From Pleurodeles waltl (taxonomy: Eukaryota > Chordata > Amphibia > Caudata > Salamandridae), in contig NC_090438.1 in NCBI RefSeq assembly GCF_031143425.1, positions 777,677,138-777,741,137 on the forward strand: a stretch of DNA of 64,000 nt, in the 5' to 3' direction. Every line of letters begins with the position of its first letter. Within the stretch, counting starts at the first letter, position 1. Below are positions 44,866 to 58,189 of this stretch, in pieces. Made by a program: the position numbers and the translations under genes. Below the pieces are notes generated by a model. That model saw only the letters and a list, made by a program, of their open reading frames with translations. It was not told the DNA's origin and did not search any database.

Positions 44866-46825
44866 CTATTGCTGGACACAATTAACACAGATGACAATTT
44901 CCTCATAAACCCATTTGTGGGCTTGACACATGCAGATAAATTGCAAGTGAAAACGTTAGGAGGTGATAAACCTGAAGTTAAAATTGAACATTCTGCAAAA
45001 AATAGGGGGAAGGGTTGCACATGTTGGTTTACCAGAACATGGTATCATAGGATTGAATGGCTTACTGGTAGAACTTCTAAGAATGCTTTAATCTGTTTCC
45101 CTTGCTTAGTCTTTGAGAGTGATGTTACCTGGGCAAAAACAGGAGCTACTGACCTAAATTATGACATTGTACAGCAATTGAAGGAAGCCTACTGTGTGGG
45201 AGTAAGGAAACATAATGCAGAAGTGGATAAAAACAGATACATTTTATCAAAATTAGTTGAATGTATTTGTCTTTTTTGCTGCCTTTAAATTGGCATTACA
45301 AGGCCATGATGAAACTGAAGAGTCTCTAAATCCTGTGGTGTTCTGGGGGCTAATTGATTTTGTCTCCAGCGTTGACAGTGTTATGGAAACACATTTAAAA
45401 ACTGCCAGAGTGTTTAAAGGCACTTCTGAATATATCCAGAAAGAATTGCTGGACTGTATGCAAGAATTAATAAGAGAATATATTATACAGCCGTTGAGAA
45501 GCACTGATTATGTGGCTATCCAAGCTGGCGATACAACTGATGTCTCTACTAAGACTCAGTCAGTGCTGGTCTTTCGCTACATGTATGGAAATTGCAAGGC
45601 AGCTGAAAGATTATATTGTTTCACATATCTAAAGAACTAATCTGCAGAAATAATTGCCTCAACTATTGTTAATGAATTAAACAGTGCTTTCCCTGAACAA
45701 TGTGCTAAAGAAAAAGTAATTGCTCAGAGCTACGATTGGTGCCAGCATCATGCGTGATACAACTGGTGGGGTGCAAAAGAAAATCAGGGATATATACCCA
45801 AATGTACATTATATTCATTACCCACTTTATTTTCTGAGAAGGTTGGTATAAAAGCATTCTTTGCACGTTCTCTAAAAAAGACTGACATTCTTGAACAAAT
45901 AGTATCAAGACCACTTCCAAGAGGGTCTGTAACTTGCTCGAACTTCAGTATTTGAACAATAAACATTATTTATGAATACAGAGATGATCTTCTCGAATGC
46001 ATGACGACTATTGCAAACAGTGGTGATTTTGAGTCCAACACTATATGTTAAGCTCAGGGATTTACAAGAACATTAGAAGACAGGGAGTTTATATACTTTC
46101 TGTTTCTTTTTCATAGTATAATGCCCCATGTAGACATTTTATATAACCAATTGCAAAAGTGAGACACTGACACTGTGTTTGTCTAGAAAGCTACTACAGA
46201 CTTTGTGACAAGCATCACCAAAGTACAGGAATACATTGATAGTTTGGATTCTACACTGCCACAGGAATATAAATATGTAAACCAGAGACAACAAATAAAT
46301 ATGTTGACCCAAGAAGCAAAAATAGTCTGTGACATTATTGGTGTCCATGCAAAAGAGTGCATCTTGTAAGTGCATCACTATTACGAAGTGACCTTTTTGA
46401 AAGATGCCAAACCTTTCCCAGCCGAGGCACTCGCAGAAACGGTAGACGCCTATCATACGCTACACAAAGTCCTATATATTCAGTCCTATATGGAAGACAT
46501 GACTTCAGTCAGGCTACTGGTGGTACCATGGCTTTATTTAGCTTTTTGTGTGAGAACAATTTACAGAATTATTTGTCTGAGACTATAAAGTTATTGAGAG
46601 TCGTCTTTAATACATGACAACAGCAGAGTCTTAGCAATGTTTCGCCACACTGAAGAGGGTAAAAACATTTTTGTAGAACACAATGACTCAAGCTAGACTT
46701 AATGCACTGGCCATGCTATCAATGGAAAAAGATGTAATAAAGGAAATACCAGAAGTCATCAAAAGAACAATTGAAAAGTTTGTTCATATTAAATATCAAC
46801 AAGAAAACTTTTTATATACATAGAA
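44866..46825 (+). pseudogene. hAT-type transposase (TTF zinc finger / DUF4371 family), decayed
   Basis: Frame 44869-45288 has the TTF-type zinc-finger region (GCTCWFTRTWYHRIEWLTG, ALICFPCLVFES). Frame 45257-45640 continues with ALQGHDETEESLNPVVFWGL, ELLDCMQELIREYI and AIQAGDTTDVSTKTQSVLVF, which is the DUF4371 part with DTTD in place of the usual DETTD. Later pieces (QEYKYVNQRQQINM, then ARLNALAMLSMEKDVIKEI near 46690) correspond to the C-terminal hAT dimerisation end. At least eight stops or frameshifts occur. Terminal inverted repeats were not found. A host gene of the ZMYM1-like group is possible, but the single degraded exon suggests a transposon. Confidence 0.7.
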
Positions 46826-46998
46826 AGTATGAATCTGATGTGTGATCCATTGCTGGTTACAGGTGTTTATAGCTAGGTTTGTTTTACTTGGTAACATTAG
46901 GAAGTACTGTAGGCAACTTAATCATTCCATCTAATGTTCATACAAATCAGGTAAAGTTTATATGTATTTCTATATGCGTGTTTATGTATCTGTAAATT

Positions 46999-47042
<44 letters not shown>

Positions 47043-47048
47043 TATATG
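46999..47048. repeat. (AT)n microsatellite
   Basis: About 50 bp of alternating AT, broken once by a G. Confidence 0.95.
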
Positions 47049-47054
47049 TTTTCA

Positions 47055-47370
47055 TATTTTATTATTATTTCAAATATCTTTAGTGTTTGTGTTTAAAAAT
47101 ATCATATTGGTTTGAACTTATATTTCTTTAAATGTGCAACATTTATTTATTTTCATAATTTATTTTTATTTAACAATTTTCCACTGTACTGACAGACACA
47201 AGGGCCTGAGAATGGCAAACAAAGTATTTAAATATTATTATTTAAGATATTTTTGTTGTCTGTGTTTAAAAATATCATATTAGGTTTGAAGCGATATTTC
47301 TCAAAAATACAACTTTTATTTATTTTCATAATTTAGTTTTATTTAACCGTTTTCTTCTGTACTTTCACTT
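47055..47370. repeat. Tandem duplication of an AT-rich block
   Basis: The block with GTGTTTAAAAATATCATATT, then TTTATTTATTTTCATAATTT, occurs twice about 180 bp apart (47090 and 47265). Nothing coding. It may be part of the 3' end of the hAT element. Confidence 0.6.
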
Positions 47371-47859
47371 TTTTTCATCGTGACTAACATGTTTTCCTGT
47401 GGTGATGACTTGTTTTATGAGTCCCCTGACAATTGTCCTGTATGATTTTATCTTTTGCTAGCTAACTTAGTGCTTTGGACGATAGAAAGCAGAGTAGTAC
47501 TCTTTTTATCACTGTTCCCATGACTAAACTAATGATTGCTGGAAGCTTATCAGTGGTGTACTGGGACATGCTTTTATACTTGCAACCCAATGTGGAGACT
47601 GCCTATAAACGCTGTGATAATCAGCCATGTTTTGAGCATTTCTAAAATGTGGGCAAGGACTTGCAAGACCTAAGGGAGAGATGAAACCTGTTCTACTGGA
47701 GGGGGGCCTATCAGCCAAATTAGTCCCCACCACTTTTAATCTTGTGAATCTACTAGGGCACAGCCAATCCCCCATCTGAAGATCTCAGATTTTGTAAATA
47801 TTGATAAAAACTGACTAAGGAATAAAGATAGTCTCATCCAGCCTCATGTAGTGCTCCTC
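47371..47859. other. Unassigned sequence
   Basis: No supported feature. Confidence 0.3.
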
Positions 47860-48870
47860 ATGTAGTGCTTATTGTGTGTGTGTGGCAGAGCAGTGTGAAA
47901 ATGCTGTGCTTCATAACTGGCAGCCAATGAAGGATTTCTAACAGTGGACCTGAATATGATCTAGGTGGTAGGTGGCACACCGACCTGGTGCTGTGTCTTC
48001 TACAATTTGCAAGTGTGACACAATGTCATGCTGATGGCTACCAACAATGCAGTATCATAGTGTAATTGACTACTAATCAAGGCCTGCATATTTAAAGCTG
48101 TTTTCTCTCGGTTCAGTAGGAACCAGTTTAGTCACATCCAGTTGGCTGAGTAACTTACTGATTATCAGCTATTGATATAACAAACAATGTAATGTCTACA
48201 TATGACAGAATTTCAAATACAAATATACTTATGATGTTTAGGAGGAGTGCTAAATACATATTGAAAAGAGTAAGACTTAAGGAAGAGCCCTGTGGTGCTC
48301 CACAGCTGTGCTGAACTGCTTTAGATCAGAAAGGTGAAAGCCAGATTGCATGAGATCTGAATGTGTTCATCTGGCCTATTTGATCTCTGTTGGTTAGTTA
48401 GGAGCTAACCAAAGCAACACAATGCCTTTCAAAATGGTGTTAATCTGTGCTTGATCGCAGACATTATTGAAGGTGGCTGAAAGATACAAGACCAAGAGGC
48501 GAGTCTTACTGCTGCTGGGGATGCACAAGGCATTATCTTTTACCCAAGTAATTCCATGCCTACTGCTGCATTGTGGGCTGAATCCTGAGGGTTGGGAATA
48601 CTTGTCCAGGCAGTGGATTGTAAATGCCTTTTCCATTACCTTCCAATGAAGAATGCTTGTGTAATAGGTCAGTGCAAAGTGATTTGGGTTTTTAGGGTCT
48701 TGCTTGGGAGTGCATGTGGTAGGGCACGCATCTCGCTTGCGAGTCTCTGATCTGTGCAGGAAAGGGCTTGGAGCCCACCTGTTACTCACCATTTGTTTTA
48801 CAGCATCGTAATTCGTCCACTCCAGGACTGGCATCATCTCCATTCCTCTCTGTGGCACAGGGACGAAGCA
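47860..48870 (-). pseudogene. LINE reverse transcriptase fragment (L2/CR1-like)
   Basis: On the - strand a 154-codon frame (48858-48394) includes LLVLYLSATFNNVCDQ, matching the LLDLSAAFDTV motif of L2/CR1 reverse transcriptases with the Asp lost. Downstream pieces read SSLSLTLFNMYLA (for SSLSPLLFN) and ILSYVDITLFVIS in place of the YADD motif. Near 47950-47900 is a phrase like LEILHWLPV typical of the C-terminus. Stops and the lost catalytic Asp residues make it dead. The 5' part of the LINE is absent. Confidence 0.65.
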
Positions 48871-49184
48871 ATGATTGATTCAACTTAATCAGTGCCTGTC
48901 TGCTGCTACTGTGTGATCAAGGCACTTCTAGTACCCTGCAAATAGAAGGCTTGTGACTAGTAAAAACATGCCCACCAGGAGAAACAAAATTGCAAAGTTT
49001 TCTTTTTTTAATATCTCACCTTCTTTTATTTTTTCCAGGTTGTCTTTTCTCACTTTCCACTCATGTTTATTTTGTTTTTGCTGTTGCACTCTTCTCAAAA
49101 GGTTATCTTGTTTGAAATATTGCTATACAATGTTGTTTCTTTATTATGTGTAATTTATGAAATTATGCTTTAACACATAATTGT
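48871..49184. other. Unassigned sequence before the satellite
   Basis: T-rich sequence without recognisable features. Confidence 0.3.
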
Positions 49185-52100
49185 GCAGTACATCCCAAAC
49201 CAACCCACTACAATCCGCCCCAGTACAATCCATCCCAATCCACCCCACTTTACCCCACATCAGTCCACCCACTCCAATCCACACCACTCACCCCAATCCA
49301 GTCCAACCCACCATACTCCTATCCTCCCAACCCACTCAAACCTAATCTGCCCCACTGCAATTCACCCCACTCTAATCCAAAACAATCTGCTTTACTCCAA
49401 TCCAAGACAATATGTTCCACTCCCATTCCCCAACTCCAATCTGCCCCACTCCATTCCAAAACAATCTGCCTTACTCCAATCCAAAGCAATCTGCCCCACT
49501 CCAATGTGCCGCAATTCAACAATCTGCTCCACTGCAATCTGCTGCCATCGCATCCAAAACAATCTGCTCCACTCCAATCTACCCCACTGCAATCTACCCC
49601 ACTCCACTCTGTCCTACTGCAATCCAAAACAACCTGCCCTGCTCCAATCCAAAACAATCTTCCCTGCTCCAGTTCACCTCACTCCAATCTGCCCATCTTT
49701 GATACAAAACAATCTGCTCTACTCCCATCTGCACACTTCAATCCAAAACAATCTGTCTCACTCAAATCCGCCCACTCAAATCTGCCCCACTTCAATCCAA
49801 AACAATGTACCTCACTCCATTCTGCCCCACTCTCCTCGAAACCAATCTGTCCCACTTGAATCCACCCCACCCCACCCCACTCCAATCCAAAACAATACAC
49901 CCCACTCCAATTCAATCCACCTCACCCTAATCCACCCCACTCCAATCCACTCCACACCAACCCTATCCACCCCACCCCAATCCACTCTAATATAATCTGC
50001 CCCATTCAAACCCAAAGCAATCTGTCCCACTTCAATCTGCCCCACTCCAATCCAAAACAATCTGCCCCACTCCAATCCAAAACAAGCTGCCCCACTCCAA
50101 TATGCCCCACTCCAATCCAAACCAACGTGCCCCACTTAAATCCAAAACAACCTGCACCACTCCAATCCATTTCAATCTTCCCCACTCCATTCTGCCCCAC
50201 TTTAATTCAAAACAACCTGCCCCACTCCAACCTGCACCACTCCACCCCACGCCGAACCCAAACAACCCACTCCAATCCAAAACAACCTGCCCCATTCCAA
50301 TCCAATTCACCTCACCTCACTCCAAACCCAATTCACCTCATTCCATTCAACCACCAATCCACCCCACTACAATCCAGTCCACCCTGCACCAGTCCACTGC
50401 CCTTCAATCCAATTCACCCCCATTCAGCCCAGTCCAATCTTCTCCATTCCAGTCCACTGCACCTCACCCCAATACAATCCAACCAATCCAAAACAATCTG
50501 CTCCACTCCAATCTTCCCCAATCCAATAGTCTGCTCCACTACAATCTGCTGCCATCGCATCCAAAACAATCTGCTCCACTCCAACCTGCCCCATTCCAAT
50601 CCAATTCACCTCACCTCACTCCAATCCAGTTCACCCTACTCAAACCCAATTCACCCCATTCCATTCAACCACCAATCCACCCCACTACAATCCAGTTCAC
50701 CCTGCACCAATTCAGTCCACTGCACTTCAATCCAGTTCACCCCCATTCAGCCCAGTCCAATCTTCTCCATTCCAATCCACTGCACCTCACCCCAATACAA
50801 CCCAACCAATCAAAAACAATCTGCTCCACTCCAATCTTCCCCAATCCAATAGTCTGCTCCACTACAATCTGCTGCCATTGCATCCAAAACAATCTGCTCC
50901 ACTCCAATCTGCCCCACTCCAGTCTGCCCCACTGCAATCCAAAGCAATCTGCCCTGCTCCAGTCCAAAACAATCTGCCCTGCTCCAGTTCACTTCACTCC
51001 AATCTGTCCCACTTTAATACAAAACAGTCTGCCCTACTCTCATCTGCACATTTCAATCCAAAACAATCTGTCTCACTCAAATCCACCCACTCCAATCTGC
51101 CCCACTTCAAACCAAAATAATCTACCTCACTCCATTCTGCCCCACTCCACTCCAAATCAATCTGCCCCACTCCAATCCAAAACAATACACCCCATTCCAA
51201 TCCAATCCACCTCTCCCCTATCCACCCCATTCCATCATAATTCACCCCACTCTAATCCACCCTAATACAATCTGCCCCACTCCATTCCAAAGCAATCTGT
51301 CCAACTCCAATCTGCCCACTCCAATCCAAATCAATCTGCCCCACTCCAATCCAAAACAAGCTGCCCCACTCCAATATGCCCCAATCTAATCCAAAATAAC
51401 GTGCCCCACTCCAATCCACAATAACGTGCCCCACTTAAATCCAAACCAACCTGCACTACTCCAATCCATTTCAGTCTTCCCCACTCCATTCTGCCCCACT
51501 TTATTTCAAAACAACTTGCCCCACTCAAACCTGCACCAGTGCACCCTGCCCCACTCCGATCCCAAACAACCCACTCCAATCCAAAACAACCTGCCCCATT
51601 CCAATCCAATCCACCTCACCTCACTCCAATCCAATTCACCCCACTCAAACCCAATTCACCCCATTCCATTCAACCACAATCCACCCCACTACAATCCAGT
51701 CCACCCCACACCAATCCAGTCTACTACACTCCAATCCAATTCACCCCAATTCAGCCTAGTCCAACCTACCCTACTCCAATCCAATACACCACACTCTACT
51801 TCAATCCACCCTACTCCAGTCCAATCCACCCCCACTCCAGTACAATCCACCCCACTCTAGTCCAATCCACCCCACTCCAATCTATCTCACCCTACTCCAA
51901 TCCATCCCATCCTATCCCAATCCAACCCACCCCAAACCAACACACCCCACTCCACTCCAATCCAACCCATCTCACTCCAATCTATCTCACCCCAATCAAA
52001 CCCACCCTACTTGAATCCAATCCACCTAGCTCCAATCCAATCCACCCACACCACCCCCTTCCATCCCACTCCACTACAATCCACATTAATCCACATTACA

Positions 52101-53405
52101 CTAGTCCAATTCACCCCACTACAAACCCTTAATCTACCCCACTCCAATCCATCCCACCCCACTGCAATCACCAATTTAATTCACCCCACACCAATCTAGT
52201 GCAAACCACCCCACTCCAATCCAATCCAAACCAATCCACTCCAATCCAACCTACCCCTATCCAGTCCAATCCACCACAATTCACTCCACTCCAGTCCGCT
52301 GCACTCCACTCCACTCAAATCCACCCAAACCAATCCAATCCACCCCACACAGTCCACCCCAATTTAGTGCAATCCATTCCACCCCACCCCAATCCAACCC
52401 ACCACAATACAATCCCTCCACCCCCCACCTACCCCTCCACAATCTAGTCCACGCTGCCCTATTTCAATCCACTCCATTCCACCCCATTCCAATCCACCAT
52501 CTCTACCCTAATCCACCCCACTCAACCCTAACCTAGCCCACCCCATCCCAGTTCAGTCCACTACACTCCAGTTCTGTCAAGCCAGCCTAGCCCACTCCAA
52601 TCCATTCCACTCCAATGCACCCCACCCTTCTCCAATATCACCCACCCACCACAATCCAATCTATCCCACCCCAGTTTAGTCTACCCGACTCCAATCCAAT
52701 CCATCTACACCTCCACATTCCATTCTCCTCCATCTCAATACAATCCACCCCAATCCAATACAACACACCCCACCCCACCCCATTTCAATCCACCCCACTC
52801 CAATCCAGTCCACACCACCCCACTCCAATCCACCCCACCCCACCCCATTCCAATCTACCCCATCCACTCCAATCCACCACACTGTACTCCAATCCATCCA
52901 CTCTATCCCAGTCAAATCCACTCCAATACACCCAGCCCCCCACTCCAATCCATCCAGGCCACCCCACCCCACCCTCCTCCCTCCAATCCACTCCAATCCA
53001 GACAACCCCACTCCCATCCAATCCACCCTACTCCAATCTAATCCAATGTAATCCAATCCACCCCATCCATCCACCCACCCCACCCACTCAAATCCAATCC
53101 ACCCCATTCCAGTCCAATCTAATACACCTCACCCCAGCCATATCACTCCAGTCCAAAACACCCACCCCACCCCACCCCAATCCAATCCACCCCATTGGAA
53201 TCCACCCAATCCCATCCACCTCATCCCATTTCAGCCCACCCCACTCTAGTTCAATCCACTTCACATCAATCCACCCCACTCCACTTAATCCACCGCACCC
53301 AACACCAAGCCAATCCACCCTACCCAACTCTACTTCAATCCAATCCACCCCACTACCTCAATCCACTTCATCTCACTCCACCCTAATGCATCCCACTCTA
53401 CTCTA
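49185..53405. repeat. 4.2-kb pentamer-based satellite (CCACT/CCAAT/CCACC)
   Basis: Nearly the whole stretch is built from 5-bp words CCACT, CCAAT and CCACC, most often as the 15-mer CCCCACTCCAATCCA. Between about 49370 and 51590 an AAAACAATCTGC insert recurs, giving longer units; from about 51600 to 53405 the simpler pentamer form prevails. Higher-order copies exist: the marker GCTGCCATYGCATCC occurs at 49541, 50548 and 50871, and blocks at about 50290 and 50590 are near-duplicates. The period of five leaves open frames up to 387 codons on the + strand and Trp/Gly-rich ones on the - strand, none of them genes. Confidence 0.92.
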
Positions 53406-54279
53406 ACCTTTAGTCATGCTGAACAGCAGCCGCACTGGTGCACAACATGGCAAAACACATTGCCAAACCAATAGCTCTTTTATAGGCTAGAACTATTGCC
53501 TCTGCCAACGTTTGTTTCAATATTGGTAGGATCTTTCAAGCTCTTAGTGTATATAGGGGGATGCCTTGAATGTATAACTTGTTTATTAAGTCGAGGAGGG
53601 ATTCAAAGGCTTTACAGGATCAGGACTGTATGCGCTGAAAAGGGATGATATTTGCTTCATAAGAGGTGAGCTTCAGTCATAGGTTATATGTGGGAGGACA
53701 ATGGATGCAATTTGTTTCTGTATTATCAGTGCGATGGATGTATGCCTTTGTTGTTGATATAAAGTCCCATTTTGTCTTTTTCCCCTTTTAAATCAAGAAG
53801 CTCTTGATGCTGTTGTATTTGTTTTCCATTTGTTATGCTGGGGGTTGTATGGTTGAGTTCATGTAGCGTTTATGACTTTGTAGAGGATTCTTGTACATAT
53901 TTTATGCGGCTGAGATCAAGTGTCTGTGTATGAAACTTGGTGATTCTAGTTTTATTAGTTGTACTTGACTGTGAATGGCTCACTTGCAGCCTGTGAGTTC
54001 TTATTAATGCATTCGTGGGGGGGGTGTTGCTTTCTTTGTTAGGGCTTTCGTGTAGAGGAGTGCATGTCTATCAAGGCTAGTAGTCTGAGGTTCGGTAGTT
54101 CTAAGTTCATGATGGCGATGTTATCCCACGTGTATACAATTTTTGCAAGCTACATGAGGTTGATTGTGGTGCAATACTTGCTCCACTTCCACTGTTAAAA
54201 GTGCAGAGATCAGAAACCAAAATAAAGGCGCTGAATGAGCATGCTGGCAAATTGTAGTCCATGAATGTCATTGTTAGAA
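53406..54279. other. Unassigned sequence after the satellite
   Basis: GT-rich in places; no supported feature. Confidence 0.3.
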
Positions 54280-55155
54280 GTCACATATTTATACTGTGTT
54301 TGCACCAAATTTGCTTCATTTTTTTTATGCAAATTTGCCGCAAACTTAACTCTATATTTATATTTTGACGCTAGACATGTCTAGCGTCAAAATATTGGAG
54401 TTTGTACAATTTTTTGGATGCGTCAATTAGATGCAAGGTAGGCATTCCCATCAAAAAAATGCTGCTATCCCCATAACCCCATATTTACCTTCCTGTGCTA
54501 AAATGAGGCACAGGTGGGAGGAGGGGCTGAATAATGGTGCAAACCTTGCTTTGCAGCATTTTTTTAACACCTGGGTCAGACCGGGCGTTAGGGGACCTGT
54601 GGACCCATTTCCATGGTTAAACACCATAGGATGGCTCCACAGGTCCCATCTCCAAGCCCCAGGAGCACACCCACCAACACCAGAGGGACACCAGAGGATG
54701 GGGGACCCCATCTCAGGTTAGTAGGGTAAGTAGTGGTAAGTTTCTTTTACATTTTTTTAAGTGCCTTCGGGGCCCTAACTTGGGGTCTCCAGCATGGCAC
54801 TGAATGCAATGGCCATGCCCAAGGGACCCTGGTCCCCTGTGCTGGCCATGACTCCTGTCTTTTCTAAGACAGGAGTTATGTGTTATGGATGGTTGTGCGT
54901 CAGGAAATGACGCTAGGTTGGTTTGAGTTATTTATTTTTTGCCACTAACAAGCCTAGTGTAATTTTTTGATGCTCAACCTCCATCGCCTCTCCCGCCAAC
55001 CCCACCCGGCTAGTGTCATTTTAGTTAACGCTAGCCCAAGTTTAGCTCCAACTTGCTCCATTCCATTAATATGGTGCCCGGCTGGCACTTAGGAATGGTG
55101 CAAGCCAGTGCTAAATTTTTATGCAGTTTTGCACCAAAAAGTTTAAGTATCTGCC
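54280..55155. mobile_element. Foldback MITE, about 0.9 kb
   Basis: Left end around CACATATTTATACTGTGTTTG and reversed right end GGCAGATACTTAAACTTTTTGG share a pattern that continues into GCACCAAA / GGTGCAAAA. A perfect 36-bp palindrome sits at 54360-54395. The inner sequence has several phrases of the TTTTGACGC type. The exact ends and target duplication are uncertain. Confidence 0.5.
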
Positions 55156-56544
55156 TAAGTGTATGCTGGTCATCACTCCTCGCTGTGAGAATCCACTCGG
55201 AAGTTTCATTTTTTTGAAGAGTAGGAGCAGAAACTATTTACTTTTTAAAATCATATGGCAGAAAGAATTGAAACATATTTTTGAGCTTAAAACATCTTTG
55301 AACTTTCAAACGTATGCAACCTCGTCTATACCTTTTCATGTCTTCGTCGGCCCTCTTTCTGAATTGGTCAACGGACTATACACTCTGCCTTCTCATTTCA
55401 TACCTTGGTCAAACGATCTAAATAGAAATGAAATTGTTTACAAAGCAAAAGTTCAGAATGTTTAAGACCAGTTCAAACTAATGAGCGAGCTCGTGTATTT
55501 TGCATCCTGATTCACTAAACGCCTGAAAAGAACCATATCTACTCAATAATATAAAATCTATCATGTATGCATGATGAAAATGACCATTACTTACTATAAC
55601 TACCCAACTCTGGCATTGTGTTTGTTATTAACGCCCCAAGATAGAAGTTCAAACGGTTGCAAAGCAGAACACATACTATTGATTGCAACAGGTACTGATT
55701 CCACTGAACTAATTCACAGGTTCGGAACGCGTGACCTGCGGATTCCACAACTACCTCCAACCTGGACTTGAAGTGGGCGCGCAGCGCTGTGCAGAATGCA
55801 CAGTAGCATTACTAATAAGCTGCTAGATTGGAAACATATTTAACAAATGAAAATCAGCAAATCTGAATGAGCTATTGCAGTGGGTAGGGCTAACATTCAG
55901 ATTGTGTTTGAGGCAAAGGTGGTACCGTGGGAGCTGCACTTTTGTGAAGTGCCTGTATGCACTGTGAATATAGGTACCGAGGGACTCGGTGGAATGTACA
56001 GCTGGGCAGGCTGCAGGAGACACCTGGAATGGTTTGGCGGGGTGTAGGAGTCTTGTGGCTAATGAATGGGGCCTATAAAGGTTCAATACGCACAAAGGAG
56101 GAGTCGAGGGTCTCCTAGGGCTCACAGTGAGGGTCTGCACTTTAGCACATGTACTTTGAAGATATCTCAGGTGAATAACCACGATATCATGGAAAAAATA
56201 TTGTGATACAAGAATATTGTGTGAAAAGTATTTTCAACTCATGGGCTAGAAATAAGACGGTATGAATATTGCTTTTAGGTAGATAACATTGTTTTTGTAA
56301 TATTGCAAATTAATATTGTTCACTTTAATATAGTTGTATTAAATATTGTGTTTAAATAATTTATTAAACATCATTACATATACATATTTAAAATATTTTA
56401 AATCAGCTTTAGATTTTCAAATTCTTTTTTAATATAGTTTTCCAATTACGTTTTTTATCTATAATGAGTATATTTTGTCTATTAAATATGTTTATTTTGT
56501 TATGCATTTAAATAGTTTTTTGAGTTTTGTAATTGGAATTGGAT
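55156..56544. other. Unassigned AT-rich sequence
   Basis: A 114-codon frame at 55121-55465 and others are unsupported. The segment 56180-56540 is very AT-rich. Confidence 0.3.
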
Positions 56545-57085
56545 ATCTGACCCCTCCAAAATATAACATTTTCCCTACTTCTGCTAATATTTGTGGGGGA
56601 AAAGCTAACCCTGCCAAAGTCTAACACTTTCGCTACTGTTGTCTTAGATTGGAGTTGGAATAGTAAATGTAACCCGCGCTACAGTCTAGCACTTTCTATA
56701 CTGCTGCTTAAATTGATATGGAAATAGTGAATCTGACCACGCCAAAGTGCAACACTTTCCCTACTGTTGCTTGTGTTGGACTGGGAATAGTAAATGAAAC
56801 CCTCCAAAGTCATACACTTGTCCTAGTGTTGTTCAGATTGGAATGGGAATAGTAAATGTAACTCCCCCAAAGTTCAACACTTTAGCTACTGTTACTCAGA
56901 TTGGTGTGGGATAGTAACTCCATCACCTCCAAAATCTAACACTTTCCCTGCTTTTGCTTACATTGAAGTGGAAATAGTAAATCTAACCCCTCCACAGACC
57001 AACTCTTTTGCTACTTTTGCATACATTGGAGAGAGACTAGTAAACCTGAGTCCTTCAAAGTCCAACACATTCGTTGCTCCACATC
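56545..57085. repeat. 62-bp minisatellite, about eight units
   Basis: Units contain CTCCAAAGTCYAACACTTT, then CCTACTGTTGCTTA, then ATTGGARTGGGAATAGTAAA. The phrase CACTTTCCCTACT or variants recurs about every 60-64 bp (near 56571, 56631, 56696, 56759, 56821 and on). Units are 70-85% alike by eye, so the array is old. Confidence 0.8.
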
Positions 57086-57385
57086 ACTCTGTCGCAGGGA
57101 TTCTGCTTTTGCAAAACGGTGCCATGGGACAATAGAACGTCAGAATGCAGAGGCTATGCCGCTTCTGCCAAATCAATACTGTCATACCATAATACCTAGC
57201 TAACGTGCATTGCCTTACTTGCATTCCTAACCTCACAGAGCGCCAAGAAATTGTGACAACCCAAAAATCAAGACACTTCAGCTCCCTCTCAGGGATCTGT
57301 GGTGAAGTATGTCAGTCATTTTCGTACATTATCTCTGTCATACATATCCCCTCAACAGTAAAAAGACGCAATGAAAGTACACTAT
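57086..57385. other. Unassigned flank of Harbinger C
   Basis: No supported feature; forms the left insertion flank of copy C. Confidence 0.3.
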
Positions 57386-58189
57386 GGCGCTCATTATGAC
57401 CCTGGCGGTGAGTGATAAAGTGGCAGTAATACAGCCAACAGGCTGGCGGTAACTACTGTCAAATTATGACCATGGTGGTGATAACTCCCATAGACAGCCA
57501 ATGTACCACACCAACCGCCAGGGCAGAAACAACACTCACAACAGCGGTAGCCAACAACAGGAAGGTGGAAGACAAAGTATCGCCCACCATATCAATCCCC
57601 CACGTTTTCCGGGGTGGTACAAACACCATCAAAAGCCCGGCAGAAACGCATCACAGAAGAGAAAAGACTCACCATCGCAGACACAGGGAAGAACAACGCC
57701 GTCACGGAACCCGAACTGCAAGTTTTTCCGATGATCTTCTACGTTATGCTTCACCTGGAACACCAAAGCCGGTGAAGACGACAGCGGTGAGTCCAGCCGC
57801 CTAGCACACAAGGGAAAGAGGAAAACGAGAGTGACACACACACAACACACACCATTCACACACACACCATACACACAACTAGCTGCACACGAAAAACAAT
57901 TTGCACCTGATACACAGCAGAATAATGCAAAGACAACAGGAATGCACCAAGGTGAATGTATTGATATCAACAGCTAATAAATAATCGAATTGTCCGTGAA
58001 ACAGATATGTACAAATGTACACAAAGGAACACTTCCCAGTCCAATGTTCAAAGGGCCCTCATGGCCACAGGGCACAGTCCAAGGCCCAACTCGAATCCTG
58101 ATGTCATCCAGATAGACCTCTGCAGGGGCATCACTTTGCAAGTGGGCAGGTACCTCAGGGGGATGAGGGGTAGGGGGCACCTCAGCCAA

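Noticed and set aside
49183..53406. Long open frames up to 387 codons (His/Pro/Ser-rich on +, Trp/Gly-rich on -)
   Set aside because: A 5-bp repeat unit without stop words leaves frames open by chance; several frames on both strands are open at once and no domain is visible.
56545..57085. Regular repeats as a possible CRISPR array
   Set aside because: Units diverge throughout with no conserved repeat separated by unique spacers, and the genome context is eukaryotic.
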